Shown: in pieces, positions 23,720 to 32,178 of the stretch | How positions within the stretch are numbered: position 1 is the first letter of the stretch | How the letters are laid out: every line of letters starts with the position of its first letter | NCBI GenBank assembly: GCA_036001245.1 | Contig: DASYUL010000067.1 | Location: 1-43,595, forward strand | Length of the DNA stretch: 43,595 nucleotides | Reading direction: 5' to 3' | DNA from: Gp7-AA6 sp036001245 | GTDB taxonomy: Bacteria; Acidobacteriota; Thermoanaerobaculia; UBA5066; Gp7-AA6 | Made by a program: the position numbers and the translations under genes | The notes under the pieces: generated by a model | Seen by the model: only the letters and a program-made list of their open reading frames with translations | What the model was told of the DNA's origin: nothing | Database searches by the model: none

Positions 23720-24088
23720 CTAGGCGGTGGGGCTCGCTCCCCGTCCGCCCGACAGGATCGAGTTGACGGCGTCGATTCGCCGCTCGAGGACGCGGCGGAG
23801 CTTGTTGACTTCGGTGTCGTTCGCCGCCACCCGCACGCTGTCGCCCTGGAACTCGAAACGGAGGACCGCCTCGCGGTCGTCGCGAGTCATGCCGAGCAGT
23901 CCCGCGCGATAAGCCCTCATCCACTCCGGCGAAGGCTCCGAATCGAGGCGGAGGCGGAACCAGGTCTTGCCGTCATTGGTCCGGTCCTCCGACATCGGCG
24001 CCTCGTTCGAGAGATAGACGCGGTGCGTCGGCGGCGCCTCGCCCGGACGTCGGCGGTTCGGCTTGCGGTACTGAGGTCTCCTGGGAAT
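23720..24088 (-). CDS. Small hypothetical protein with an apparent ATT start
   Basis: A 122-residue protein of unknown function. A shorter ATG start at 23995 gives 91 residues, but the frame continues upstream as plausible coding sequence (RRPQYRKPNRRRPGE, PPTHRVYLSNEA). It reaches an ATT at 24088 with a perfect AAGGAGG (24094-24100) five bases before it. No ATG, GTG or TTG suits that ribosome site, so ATT is the likely initiator. The protein has a very basic head, a central FRLRLDSEPSPEWMRAYRAG and a helical tail (NKLRRVLERRIDAVNSIL). I recognise no family. Confidence 0.65.
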   Translation of the reverse strand: MPRRPQYRKPNRRRPGEAPPTHRVYLSNEAPMSEDRTNDGKTWFRLRLDSEPSPEWMRAYRAGLLGMTRDDREAVLRFEFQGDSVRVAANDTEVNKLRRVLERRIDAVNSILSGGRGASPTA

Positions 24089-24093
24089 ACCTG

Positions 24094-24100
24094 CCTCCTT
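24094..24100 (-). promoter_or_regulatory. Perfect Shine-Dalgarno in front of an ATT codon
   Basis: AAGGAGG on the minus strand, five bases before ATT (24088-24086). It is the strongest ribosome site I see in the window and is what decides the longer start of the gene at 23720-24088. Confidence 0.65.
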
Positions 24101-24129
24101 GGCTGGGCGATTCTATCCCCTCCCCTCTT

Positions 24130-24203
24130 TCATTCCGAGGAGCGTAGCGACGAGGAATCTAGCGGCTCAAGGGCGGCCAGATCCCTCGCTTCGCTCGGGA
24201 TGA
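24130..24203. repeat. Palindromic GCGACGAGGAATC repeat, copy 2
   Basis: Left arm TCATTCCGAGGAGCGTAGCG through ACGAGGAATCT; right arm AGATCCCTCGCTTCGCTCGG then GATGA. The minus-strand M16 gene reads into the right arm, which encodes its last residues and its stop codon (24169-24167). Confidence 0.85.
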
Positions 24204-25525
24204 CTCAAGTCGTGAAACGACCCCGCGGAGACGATCGTGAACCGATCGGGATCGACGTGCTTGCCGAAAGCGAAGTCCGCCTCTTCCTTGGTCACGGCGG
24301 CGACGCGAGAGGGGAACTCGTCTAGGTACGAGATGCCGAGGCCGTAGTAGACGGCCGCGTCGATCGCGTGCGCCATACCGCCGTTCGAGCCGAGATCGAC
24401 CTTGAAGCGGCCGGCGTGCGAGCTCTTTTCGTCGGTGAGCTCTTTCTGCGTCATGCCTTCGGCGAGGAAGCGCCGGATCTCCTCGAGGGTCGCGGCGACC
24501 GCGGCGTCGCGGCTCTCGGGCTTCACGGTCAAGCTGACGGCGAACGGCCCCGCGAGGTGCGTCGCGGCGAAGCCGGAGTGGATCCCGTAGGTGAGCCCTT
24601 CGGTGTCGCGGACGCGAACGCCGAGGCGCGACGTGAGCGACGACTGTCCGAGGGCGGAGTTGGCGAGCACGCACGCGAGGTAATCGGGATCCAGCCGCTC
24701 GAGATTCGCCGGCTGCGCGAGAACGACGTCGGCGCTCGCCTTGTCCGCCATGACGACCGTCTCTTCGCCCGGCGAGGGCGGGACCGGCGCCGGTTTCGGG
24801 ATCTCCACGGCTGGTCCCGGTCGCCACGATCCGAGCCGGCGCTCGAGGCCGTCGAGGAGACGATCGGAATCCACGTCTCCGACGACGACGAGGATCAACG
24901 TCCCCGCCCCGTAGCGCTCCTCGTAGAAGCGGCGGAGCTCGTCGCGGGCGAGCGACTCGAGCGTCGCGATCCGCTCTTCGGCGCGCCGCCGGTGAAAGGG
25001 ATGGCCGGGGGGATAGAGGCGCCGCGACACCGCTTCGAAAGCGCGGACGGACGTCTGGTCCTGCTGCTCACGGATGACGCCCACGAGACGCATTCGCTCC
25101 TTTTCGAGCTCCTCCTCCGGAAAGACCGGCGAGAGGAGAACCTCCGACAGCACGTCCAGAAGCACTTCGACGTCGCGCGAGAGCGCCGCCGCCCCGACGT
25201 CCACGCCAACCGGGTCCGACGATCCCGCCGAGATCGAGAAGCTCGCGCCGCGGCTCTCGAGCTCTTCGGCGATCTCGAGCTTCGTCCGGCGGTCGGTTCC
25301 CTTCGCGAGCTCCCCGGCGGTCATCGACGCGACCAGCCGCCGGTCGGGCGGCGCGAACAGAGGTCCGGCGTTCAGCGAGCCGGACAGCGCGACCGTCGGA
25401 TTGAACCGGTTCTCCAGGACGAAGAGCCTTGCGCCGTTGGCGAGAGTGCGCGAGCGGACCGCTTCCTCGAAAGGGACCTTGCCGCGCCGCGCGGCGGCCG
25501 CGATCGGCGCGGAGGAAGGACTCAT
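24167..25525 (-). CDS. M16 peptidase, non-catalytic (second) subunit
   Basis: A 452-residue insulinase/pitrilysin-like protein. The zinc motif HxxEH is replaced (ASMTAGELAKGT). The substrate-binding R/Y pair region of non-catalytic M16B subunits is present around DTEGLTYGIHSGF, with FPEEELEKERMRLVGVIREQQ and YPPGHPFHRR. The ATG at 25525 overlaps the stop of the catalytic subunit by four bases, so the two are translationally coupled and probably form a heterodimer. The C-terminus SHPERSEGSGRP is encoded by an invading palindromic repeat, not by peptidase sequence. I see no signal peptide at this start. Confidence 0.92.
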   Translation of the reverse strand: MSPSSAPIAAAARRGKVPFEEAVRSRTLANGARLFVLENRFNPTVALSGSLNAGPLFAPPDRRLVASMTAGELAKGTDRRTKLEIAEELESRGASFSISAGSSDPVGVDVGAAALSRDVEVLLDVLSEVLLSPVFPEEELEKERMRLVGVIREQQDQTSVRAFEAVSRRLYPPGHPFHRRRAEERIATLESLARDELRRFYEERYGAGTLILVVVGDVDSDRLLDGLERRLGSWRPGPAVEIPKPAPVPPSPGEETVVMADKASADVVLAQPANLERLDPDYLACVLANSALGQSSLTSRLGVRVRDTEGLTYGIHSGFAATHLAGPFAVSLTVKPESRDAAVAATLEEIRRFLAEGMTQKELTDEKSSHAGRFKVDLGSNGGMAHAIDAAVYYGLGISYLDEFPSRVAAVTKEEADFAFGKHVDPDRFTIVSAGSFHDLSHPERSEGSGRP

Positions 25526-26793
25526 GCGGCGCGCGGCTCCTTCGGAAGGTAGAGGCCGGCCGTCAGGCCGTCGTCGACGAAGTAACTCGCCGCGACGCGG
25601 CGGATGTCGTCGGCGGTCACGCGGCGCACCATATCGGGATAGTCCGCGTACCATTCCCAGTCCGCGACGGCGATCGCCTCGGAGAGCGACGCGGCGACCT
25701 GGTCGGTCGAGTCGCGCTCGAAAACGACCTCCGCCTCGATCTGCGTGCGCGCCTTCGCCGCCTCAGCCTCGGCAACGCCTTCGCGGGCGACGCGGGCCGC
25801 CTCCTCGCGGATCGTCCGTTCGACGACGTCCGGCGCGACGCCCGGCCGCACGGGCGCGAAGACCGAGAACAGCGCGGGATCGCGCAGCTGCCAGGGCACG
25901 ACGGTCACCGAAAGGGCCAGGCTCTTCTCGACGAGAGCGAGATGGAGCCGTGACGTCAGACCGCCGCCCAGGACGTTGCCGAGCAGGGCGAGCGCGGGCG
26001 TGTCCGGGTGACGCGCCGCGACTGTCCGCCAGGAGAGTGCGAGCCACGCAACCTGCGCGGCGCGACGGATGACGAACCGACGCTCCCCTTCCTGCGGCGG
26101 CTCGGTCGTGTAGACCTCGGGAATCGGGAGCGAGGAGCGCGGAATCCGGCCGAAGTGGCCCGCGATCGTCGCGAGCGCATCCCCTTCCTCGAAGTCGCCG
26201 ATCAGCATCGCCGTCGCGTTGTTCGGGTGGTAGAAGACGTCGTAGAACTCTTTCAGGCGCTCGGTCGAGACGCCTTCGATGTCCGCCCTCCACCCGATCG
26301 TCGGGTGGTGGTACGGGTGCTCCCGAAACGCGGTCGCGAACGTCTCCTTGTACAGGACCTGGAACGGCGAGTTCTCCCCGCGCTCGTACTCGTTGCGAAC
26401 GACGGTCATCTCCGGAACGCGGTCCGAATCGCGCAGGTATGACCCGCGCATCCGCGACGCTTCGATCCGCACGGCGACCTCGATCCGATCGGAAGGAATG
26501 GTCTCGTAGTAGTTCGTCCGGTCGAACCAGGTCGTGGCGTTGAAACGAGCGCCGAGCGCCTCGAGCACGGCGGCGACCGCTGTGCTGTTGTCGCGGTTGA
26601 ACTCGGCCGTGCCCTTGAACATGAGGTGCTCGAGAAGGTGCGTCGCTCCCGTGTGACCGACCGCCTCGTTGCGGCTGCCGACGTGGTAGACGACGGCGAA
26701 GGTCGCGACCGGGGCGACCGTGTTCCGGAGCAGCAGAACGCGAAGGTCGTTCGCGCGGAGACGAAACTCCCGGATACCGGCTCTCTCCCTCAC
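25522..26793 (-). CDS. M16 zinc peptidase, catalytic subunit
   Basis: A 423-residue metallopeptidase with the inverted zinc motif H52-LLE-H56 in GATHLLEHLMFKG and the downstream ligand region TVVRNEYERGENSPF. Other M16 motifs are NATTWFDRTNYYE, HPYHHPTIGW and FYHPNNATAMLIGDFEEGDAL. The start is uncertain. The open frame continues to 26955, but that part would translate the heptamer array and hairpins, so I chose the GTG at 26793, just before conserved sequence. It is paired with the overlapping non-catalytic subunit. It probably degrades peptides as a heterodimer. Confidence 0.9.
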   Translation of the reverse strand: MRERAGIREFRLRANDLRVLLLRNTVAPVATFAVVYHVGSRNEAVGHTGATHLLEHLMFKGTAEFNRDNSTAVAAVLEALGARFNATTWFDRTNYYETIPSDRIEVAVRIEASRMRGSYLRDSDRVPEMTVVRNEYERGENSPFQVLYKETFATAFREHPYHHPTIGWRADIEGVSTERLKEFYDVFYHPNNATAMLIGDFEEGDALATIAGHFGRIPRSSLPIPEVYTTEPPQEGERRFVIRRAAQVAWLALSWRTVAARHPDTPALALLGNVLGGGLTSRLHLALVEKSLALSVTVVPWQLRDPALFSVFAPVRPGVAPDVVERTIREEAARVAREGVAEAEAAKARTQIEAEVVFERDSTDQVAASLSEAIAVADWEWYADYPDMVRRVTADDIRRVAASYFVDDGLTAGLYLPKEPRAA

Positions 26794-26834
26794 GAAGTCG
26801 AACTCTTCGGGAACCGCGCCGTCCTGCCGGGTTT

Positions 26835-26883
26835 CTTTGACTTCGGACTCAGGATTTGGGACTTCGGACCTTGAACCTTGAAC
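26835..26883. repeat. Seven consecutive 7-bp units (TTCGGAC / CTTGAAC type)
   Basis: Units at 26835, 26842, 26849, 26856, 26863, 26870 and 26877: CTTTGAC, TTCGGAC, TCAGGAT, TTGGGAC, TTCGGAC, CTTGAAC, CTTGAAC. Spacing is strictly 7 bp. The array lies between the SDR and M16 genes. Confidence 0.8.
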
Positions 26884-26885
26884 GT

Positions 26886-26933
26886 AAGCGGCGGGCGGAC
26901 CCGCCGCTTGTCGCATTCGGCTTCGCCGAATGC
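26886..26933 (-). terminator. Two perfect hairpins downstream of the SDR gene
   Basis: Hairpin 1: GCATTCGGC / GCCGAATGC (26913-26933), 9-bp stem, loop TTC. Hairpin 2: AAGCGGCGGG / CCCGCCGCTT (26886-26909), 10-bp stem, loop CGGA. They follow the SDR stop on the minus strand by 23 bases. No T-run follows, so this is either a weak terminator or a REP-like hairpin pair. Confidence 0.55.
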
Positions 26934-26956
26934 TCGGTGCGAACCTTGAACCCACC

Positions 26957-27769
26957 TCAGCGCCCGCCCGCGACGTCCTCGCCGCCGTCCACGCCGATGA
27001 CGTTGCCGCTCACCCACGCGGCGCCGTCGGCGCAGAGCGCGACGAGCGCCCCCGCGACGTCCGCGGGGGTCGTGAGACGCCCGGCCGGGTGCATGGCCTG
27101 GACTCGCTCGATCATCTGCTCGTTGCCCGGAATCTTTCGAAGGGCCGGCGTGTCGGTGACCCCGGCACGCAGCGCGTTCACCGCGACCCGATGGGGCGCG
27201 AGCTCGACGGCGAGCTGGCGCACGTGCGACTCGAGCGCCGCCTTGGCCGCGGAGACGGCGCCGTACGCCGGCCACACGATGTGGTCCCCCGCCGACGTCA
27301 TCGCGAAAATCCGCGCGCCCGGCGAGAGAAGCCCCGAGAAGAAGAGGTCCTGGGTCCAGTACACGATCGAGTGGCCCATGACGTCGACGGTCATCTCGAG
27401 CTGCGCCTTCGAGACCGCGTTCTCGCGCGGCTGGCCGAAGAAGGGCTTCAGCGTCCCGAACGCAATTGAGTGCAGCATCACCGAGACGCGCCCCTCGGGG
27501 GGCGCGTTTTCACACGCGCCGGCGATGGCCGCGATGACTTCCGCGCGCTTGCCGTCGTCTGCCGCGTTGACATTGAAGAACTCGGCCTTCCGGCCGGTCG
27601 CGGCGATCTCGGCGACGATCCGATCGACGTTCGGCTGCGTGGACTTTCTGTCGAGGTGGACCCCGAAGATGTTCCAGCCCGCCCGGGCGAGCGCGATCGA
27701 GCAGGCTTCGCCGAAACCGGACGAGGCGCCCAGTACGAGGGCCCATCGCGTGCGGGTCTCGCCGGCCAA
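26957..27769 (-). CDS. Enoyl-ACP-reductase-like short-chain dehydrogenase
   Basis: A 270-residue SDR. The cofactor loop is LGASSGFGEACSIALARAGW, and the active site is Y-x6-K in PAYGAVSAAKAALESHV, the spacing of FabI/FabL enoyl reductases rather than the classical Y-x3-K. MLHSIAFGTLKPFF also resembles the enoyl-reductase HSIAF motif. VNALRAGVTDTPALRKIPG and VSGNVIGVDGGED complete the fold. It probably reduces an enoyl-thioester with NAD(P)H; assignment to fatty-acid synthesis rather than another SDR role is inference. It is divergent from the DUF4139 gene across a 93-base gap. Confidence 0.85.
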   Translation of the reverse strand: MAGETRTRWALVLGASSGFGEACSIALARAGWNIFGVHLDRKSTQPNVDRIVAEIAATGRKAEFFNVNAADDGKRAEVIAAIAGACENAPPEGRVSVMLHSIAFGTLKPFFGQPRENAVSKAQLEMTVDVMGHSIVYWTQDLFFSGLLSPGARIFAMTSAGDHIVWPAYGAVSAAKAALESHVRQLAVELAPHRVAVNALRAGVTDTPALRKIPGNEQMIERVQAMHPAGRLTTPADVAGALVALCADGAAWVSGNVIGVDGGEDVAGGR

Positions 27770-27862
27770 AGCGGCGCGGATGTTAGCATGGTGAAGCCGC
27801 CTTTCCCGCCCCGCGGACGACCGCTTTGCGCGCTGTAAACTCCATTCCTGGAGGGTCTTAGG

Positions 27863-29254
27863 ATGCGCGTTCGTCGGATAATCGTTCTCTCAATTCTCAT
27901 GTTCCCGGGCTTCGTCGGAGGAGAGGACGCGCCCCGCGCGGCGACCTCCGGAGGCCGGCAGGATCTCGTCGTCACGAACCAGAACCTCGCGCTCGTGACG
28001 GAGAGCCGGACGGTCACGCTTGCCGCGGGGCGCGCGGAGATCCTCTGGGACGGCGCCCCAGCGTCCGCCCGGACGGAGACGTGGAGCATCACGAACGCCT
28101 CGGGCGCCGGCGTGCGGTTTCTCGGGCTCGTCGCCCCGCTCCCGGGCCAGGGCGCGGCCGACGCCGACTGGCTCGAGGGGCTCGTCGGCAAACGGGTCAA
28201 GATTCAGCGGCCGGGCGGTACCTCGGTCGAGGGAGAGGTCCTCGCGGTTCACGGCCCGACCCCGGAGTACGTCGTGTTCCGGGAGGGCGCGGAGCTCGTG
28301 TACGGCGAGCCGGACGCGCGGATCTCCGTTTCCGGCGAGTCGGCGAGCGGCGCGCGCCCCTCCGGAGTGACGCTGAAGCTCGACAGTGACCGCGCCGGCA
28401 GCCGCGCGCTGACGTCGCGATATCTGGTGGGCGACGTGACGTGGGATGCGAGCTACTCGCTCTCGCTCGCGCCCGACGAGAAGCGCGCACGGCTCGAAGG
28501 ATTCTTCGTCGTCGACAACCGCAGCGGCTCCGATTTCGCGCCGTCCCGCCTGCGCCTCCTCGCGGGGACGCTGCGCGTCGCCTCCGGGCCGCCCGTTCCG
28601 AGGCCGATGGCCATGCGTCAGGCAGCGGACATGGCGCAGGAGGCCGTCGCCGTGTCGTCGGAGCTCTCCGAGTCTCGAATGTACGACGTCGAGTCGCCGC
28701 CGCGGCTCCCGACGGGGCGGACGACGTTCCCTCTCGCGGCCGGCGCGGACGTCGCAATCGAGAAGCGATACGTCGTGCGCACGAGCTACTGGTACGGCGC
28801 GATGGAGGAGTCGCAGCGCGTTCCCGTCGCCGTCCAGTACCGCGTCGAGACGAAGCCCCTCGCCCGCGCGCTGCCCGCCGGCGTCGTGCGCGTCTATGCC
28901 GAAGGCGGGACGGTCTTCACCGGCGAGGACCGGATCGAGCACACGCCCGAGAGGACCGACATCGAGATCGAGAGCTCGGAGGCGTTCGATCTGACCGCGC
29001 GGCGGCGGCAGGTGTCGTTCCAGCAGTTGAGCCAGAAAGAGACCGAGTCTGCGTACGAAGTCCCGATCACGAGCCGCAAGAAGGAGCCGGTGACCGTGCT
29101 CGTGCGCGAGCAGTTCCCGGGCGACTGGACGATCGTCGAGTCGTCGGTGCCGTCCCGGAAGATCGGAGCATTTACGGCCGAGTTTCCCGTCCCCGTGCCT
29201 GCGGGCGGCGAGGCGAAGCTGACGTACAGAGTGAGGGTGAGGGTGAGGGGATAG
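27863..29254 (+). CDS. Secreted DUF4139-type protein
   Basis: A 463-residue exported protein. The signal peptide (RRIIVLSILMFPGFVGG) is followed by DLVVTNQNLALVTESRTVTL, an immunoglobulin-like beta region typical of DUF4139 (DVTWDASYSLSL, GFFVVDNRSGSDFAPSRLRLL) and a C-terminal sandwich (SRKKEPVTVLVREQFPGDWTI). The start at 27863 has GGAGG eight or nine bases upstream. Function is unknown; DUF4139 proteins occur in many bacterial envelopes. The next gene starts 52 bases later in less GC-rich DNA. Confidence 0.85.
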   Translation: MRVRRIIVLSILMFPGFVGGEDAPRAATSGGRQDLVVTNQNLALVTESRTVTLAAGRAEILWDGAPASARTETWSITNASGAGVRFLGLVAPLPGQGAADADWLEGLVGKRVKIQRPGGTSVEGEVLAVHGPTPEYVVFREGAELVYGEPDARISVSGESASGARPSGVTLKLDSDRAGSRALTSRYLVGDVTWDASYSLSLAPDEKRARLEGFFVVDNRSGSDFAPSRLRLLAGTLRVASGPPVPRPMAMRQAADMAQEAVAVSSELSESRMYDVESPPRLPTGRTTFPLAAGADVAIEKRYVVRTSYWYGAMEESQRVPVAVQYRVETKPLARALPAGVVRVYAEGGTVFTGEDRIEHTPERTDIEIESSEAFDLTARRRQVSFQQLSQKETESAYEVPITSRKKEPVTVLVREQFPGDWTIVESSVPSRKIGAFTAEFPVPVPAGGEAKLTYRVRVRVRG

Positions 29255-29306
29255 CCGACGAGAAACGAAACTCGAATTTCGTGACGTCGCGAGCGCGAGG
29301 GCGGCG

Positions 29307-30193
29307 GTGAGCGGCGGTCATTCACGCGGGATGTATTGGGAGGAGCTGAGTCGTCACGCGGGCGGCTCCGGTGTGGAGGAGATCTGGCTGAGTCACCCAG
29401 CCGTCCGATCGGAAGTGAATCGCAGGATCTCTGGACAGCCGGAGACCTGGCCGATGCAGTGGCTTCGCGAGCGTCTCCTCACTCGGCTGCCGCTTCCGTC
29501 TGTCGTGTCGGTCGGTTGCGGTACCGGAGCACTGGAGAGAGATCTCGTCGAAAAGGAGATCTGCGGTCACGTTACGGGCATCGACACCGTGGAACAGCCG
29601 CTGTTGAGAGCCTCCGAACTGGCTTCCGCTCCACCCTTCCGAGGCCGTATCTCTTACGAGAGAACGGATGCCATCGAGTTCCTGACGAATCTTTCCGAGC
29701 GACTCGATGGAATTTTCTTTCATGCTTCTCTTCACCACTTCAGCCGACCGGACGAGATCGTCGCCGCTTCATGGAATTCGTTGAGGCCCGGCGGAATCCT
29801 CTACCTCGACGAGTACGTCGGTCCTTCGAGACGGCAGTGGCATCCGCTTCGATTGCTTCTGCCCAACCTGATCTACTGGCTTCTGCCCCCGGGATCTCGA
29901 CGCGCGAGCATTGTCCGAGCACCGATCAACCGAGAAGATCCGACCGAAGCGATCGCCTCACACGAATCATTCCGGCAGTCCGGAGAAGGTTTCGCGTCCT
30001 CGAATGCCGAGGCTACGGCGGAAATCTCCTTGCTCTGATTTTTCCGAACCTTCATCGACCCACCTCTGCGCACGATTCGAGGACACGGGAGACTCTCGAT
30101 CGGTCGGTCGGTCGGCTGTTGCGGGCGGAAGACTTCCTTCTGGAGAAGCTCAAGGTCGATTCGTACCACACCGTGCTCTTGGCCCAGAAATAG
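29307..30193 (+). pseudogene. Frameshifted class I SAM-dependent methyltransferase
   Basis: The first part (GTG at 29307, or ATG at 29331) encodes a methyltransferase core. It has the SAM loop SVGCGTGALERDLV, FFHASLHHFSRPDEIV and a strand-loop LRPGGILYLDEYVGPSRR. Near 29955-29966 the coding signal moves by -1. The original frame ends at 30038 after unlikely residues. The other frame continues the protein sensibly (RRRFRVLECRGYGGNLLAL, LLRAEDFLLEKLKVDSYHTV) to a TAG at 30193. One base is missing; no homopolymer or slippery heptamer is present, so this is a mutation or an assembly error. Joined, it would be about 295 residues. Codon use is less GC-rich than in its neighbours. Confidence 0.8.
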
Positions 30194-30238
30194 GACCACG
30201 GCACGCATTCGGAACCCGAGCGAGTTCCGAAATCTGTT

Positions 30239-32125
30239 CTAGGGGATATAGCCCCGAATGGTTCTCACCGACACGCCGGGCCTCGCCACCGCAACGCTCA
30301 CCGCCCGGTACTCTCCTTGCGGCTTCTGCGAGTCGGTCCGGAACGCGAGGACGTACTGCGACCGCAACTCCTCTTCGATCTGCTTCGTGACCTCGGCGAT
30401 CTTCGACGCGCTTCCGATCGAGAACACCTGACCTCCCGACTCGGTCGCGATCTCGTTGATCACCTTTTTCGACTTGAAGTCGGTCAGGGGTATGCCGACG
30501 GCGATGAAGTAGACCGGCGCACCTGCGGACCGCGCGTACCGCAGGAGCGTCGCGAAGTCGACGTGGGAGCGGTTGTCCGCGCCATCGGTGACGACGATGA
30601 GCGCCTTGCGACCTTCGAGCGCACGGAACTGGTAGAGCCCCAGGATGATCGAGTCGTAGAGCGCGGTCGCGCCCTCTGCCCGCGTTTCGCGCGCCGCGCG
30701 CTGGAGCTCCGCGGAGTTGCCGGTCAGGTCCTGGAGAAACCGCGGGCGCTCTCGGAACTCGATGACGAAGCCGCGGTCCTTGTCCCGGATCAGGTTCTTG
30801 AAGAGCTCCGCCGAAGCCTCGTGGACGAACGCAAGCCCCTGCTCCATCGAGCCCGAGCCGTCGACGACGAGGCCGATCGACAGCGGCAGCTTGTCCGCGA
30901 CTTCGAACCCCGAGATCGTCTGTCGGCGGCCGTCTTCCTGAATCGAGAAGTCGTCGCGCGCAAGACCCTTCACGAAGTGCCCGCTCTTGTCGAGAGCGGA
31001 CACGTGGAGCTGGACGACGTCGACCCGAACGCTCTCGACCGTCGTCGACGACCCCTTCAGCATGCGGATGTCGTTGGCCTCCTTGCCGTCCTCGGAGACC
31101 GCCGTGGCGCGCAGGTAGCTTCCGCGAGAGTACTGGTCGTAGGGAATCGTCGCGACGTACGGAGCGTGCGTCCACGATCCGATCTTCTTCTCGTCGAGGA
31201 AGAGCTCGACGATCTTCGCGATTCCTCCGGCGATCGACTGCACGGCGACTTTGACGCGCACCTTCCCGGCGGCAGGATCCGGCTGCGGAAGAACACGCAC
31301 GGCGACGCGCGCGGCGCCTTCATTGATCGCCCATGCGTCCTCGTCGACCACCCGGCCCGTCTCGTCGTATCCGACCGCGCGAACCGTCTGTTTCAAGGGA
31401 AGGTTGCCGAGGTCGATCTCGACGGAGTACGGCGGCCGCGTCCGCGCGAGAAGAAGCTTCTCGCCGAGGAAGAACGCCACCTTCGTGATCGGCGGCTCGA
31501 CCTGCGCCTCCAGGCGCAGGAGGCCGACGGGCGCCTCGCGCGGCGGCGGCAGGAGCTTCAGCTTCGGTGAGTCGGAGTCGACGTCCCCCATCCGGTGCGG
31601 AGCCGCTTCGTCCGCGATCACGATGGCTTCCGCCTCGGGAAGCGTTCCGGCTTCCGCGGGGGCCATGTCGGGCCGGAACGCCAGACCCACCTCGGGGACC
31701 ATGAGATCGACCGCTCCCTCGCCCACCTCCCGCCCGTTCGGGTCGGCGATCACGAGCTTGACGCGGTAGTTGCCGGGCGGAACCGAACGCAGGAAGGAGT
31801 ACGTGAACGTCTTCCCGTCCATGATGTCGCCGGAAACCGGATAGCGGAAGGCCTGGACCATCTCGGTTCCGCGCGAAAACGTTCCCCGCAGCTCGCCGGA
31901 AAACGTTCGGACGCCCTTCGAGGCCGCCGCCCGGGAAAGCTCGGGCGAGGCGAGCCGGATGCGGACGACCGTCTTGTCGGCGGCCATCCCCAGGTATTCC
32001 GCGGTGACCTCCAGCGGAAACCGTCCGGCCAGCGTCTTGAGCTCGGTTTTCTTGGTTTGGGCCGAGACACCCGAGAAAGGTGTCAGGGCGAGCACTGCCG
32101 CGAGAAAGAAGATTTTTCGGAGCAT
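30239..32125 (-). CDS. Secreted VWA-domain protein (VWFA-related acidobacterial type)
   Basis: A 628-residue exported protein. The signal peptide (MLRKIFFLAAVLALTPFSGV) is followed by beta-rich repeats (GNYRVKLVIADPNGREVGEG; ITKVAFFLGEKLLLARTRPP and IAKIVELFLDEKKIGSWTHA are two versions of one module). Next is ALDKSGHFVKGLARDDFSI, the entry motif of the VWFA-related acidobacterial family, and then a VWA domain with the metal site DGSGSM (LSIGLVVDGSGSMEQG) and VVTDGADNRS. The start is the ATG at 32125. It probably binds a ligand or partner outside the cell; no enzymatic role is indicated. Confidence 0.9.
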   Translation of the reverse strand: MLRKIFFLAAVLALTPFSGVSAQTKKTELKTLAGRFPLEVTAEYLGMAADKTVVRIRLASPELSRAAASKGVRTFSGELRGTFSRGTEMVQAFRYPVSGDIMDGKTFTYSFLRSVPPGNYRVKLVIADPNGREVGEGAVDLMVPEVGLAFRPDMAPAEAGTLPEAEAIVIADEAAPHRMGDVDSDSPKLKLLPPPREAPVGLLRLEAQVEPPITKVAFFLGEKLLLARTRPPYSVEIDLGNLPLKQTVRAVGYDETGRVVDEDAWAINEGAARVAVRVLPQPDPAAGKVRVKVAVQSIAGGIAKIVELFLDEKKIGSWTHAPYVATIPYDQYSRGSYLRATAVSEDGKEANDIRMLKGSSTTVESVRVDVVQLHVSALDKSGHFVKGLARDDFSIQEDGRRQTISGFEVADKLPLSIGLVVDGSGSMEQGLAFVHEASAELFKNLIRDKDRGFVIEFRERPRFLQDLTGNSAELQRAARETRAEGATALYDSIILGLYQFRALEGRKALIVVTDGADNRSHVDFATLLRYARSAGAPVYFIAVGIPLTDFKSKKVINEIATESGGQVFSIGSASKIAEVTKQIEEELRSQYVLAFRTDSQKPQGEYRAVSVAVARPGVSVRTIRGYIP

Positions 32126-32178
32126 GCCGAGAGTTCGAACCGGGGAGCAGGGCACGGGCATTCCCGGTGAAGGAGCCC

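Noticed and set aside
26794..26955. N-terminal extension of the catalytic M16 subunit to 26955
   Set aside because: The region is made of the 7-bp repeat and part of the hairpin pair, and the translated residues look like neither a signal peptide nor M16 sequence.
29950..29970. Programmed -1 frameshift in the methyltransferase
   Set aside because: No X-XXY-YYZ slippery site and no downstream structure seen; a lost base or assembly error is simpler.
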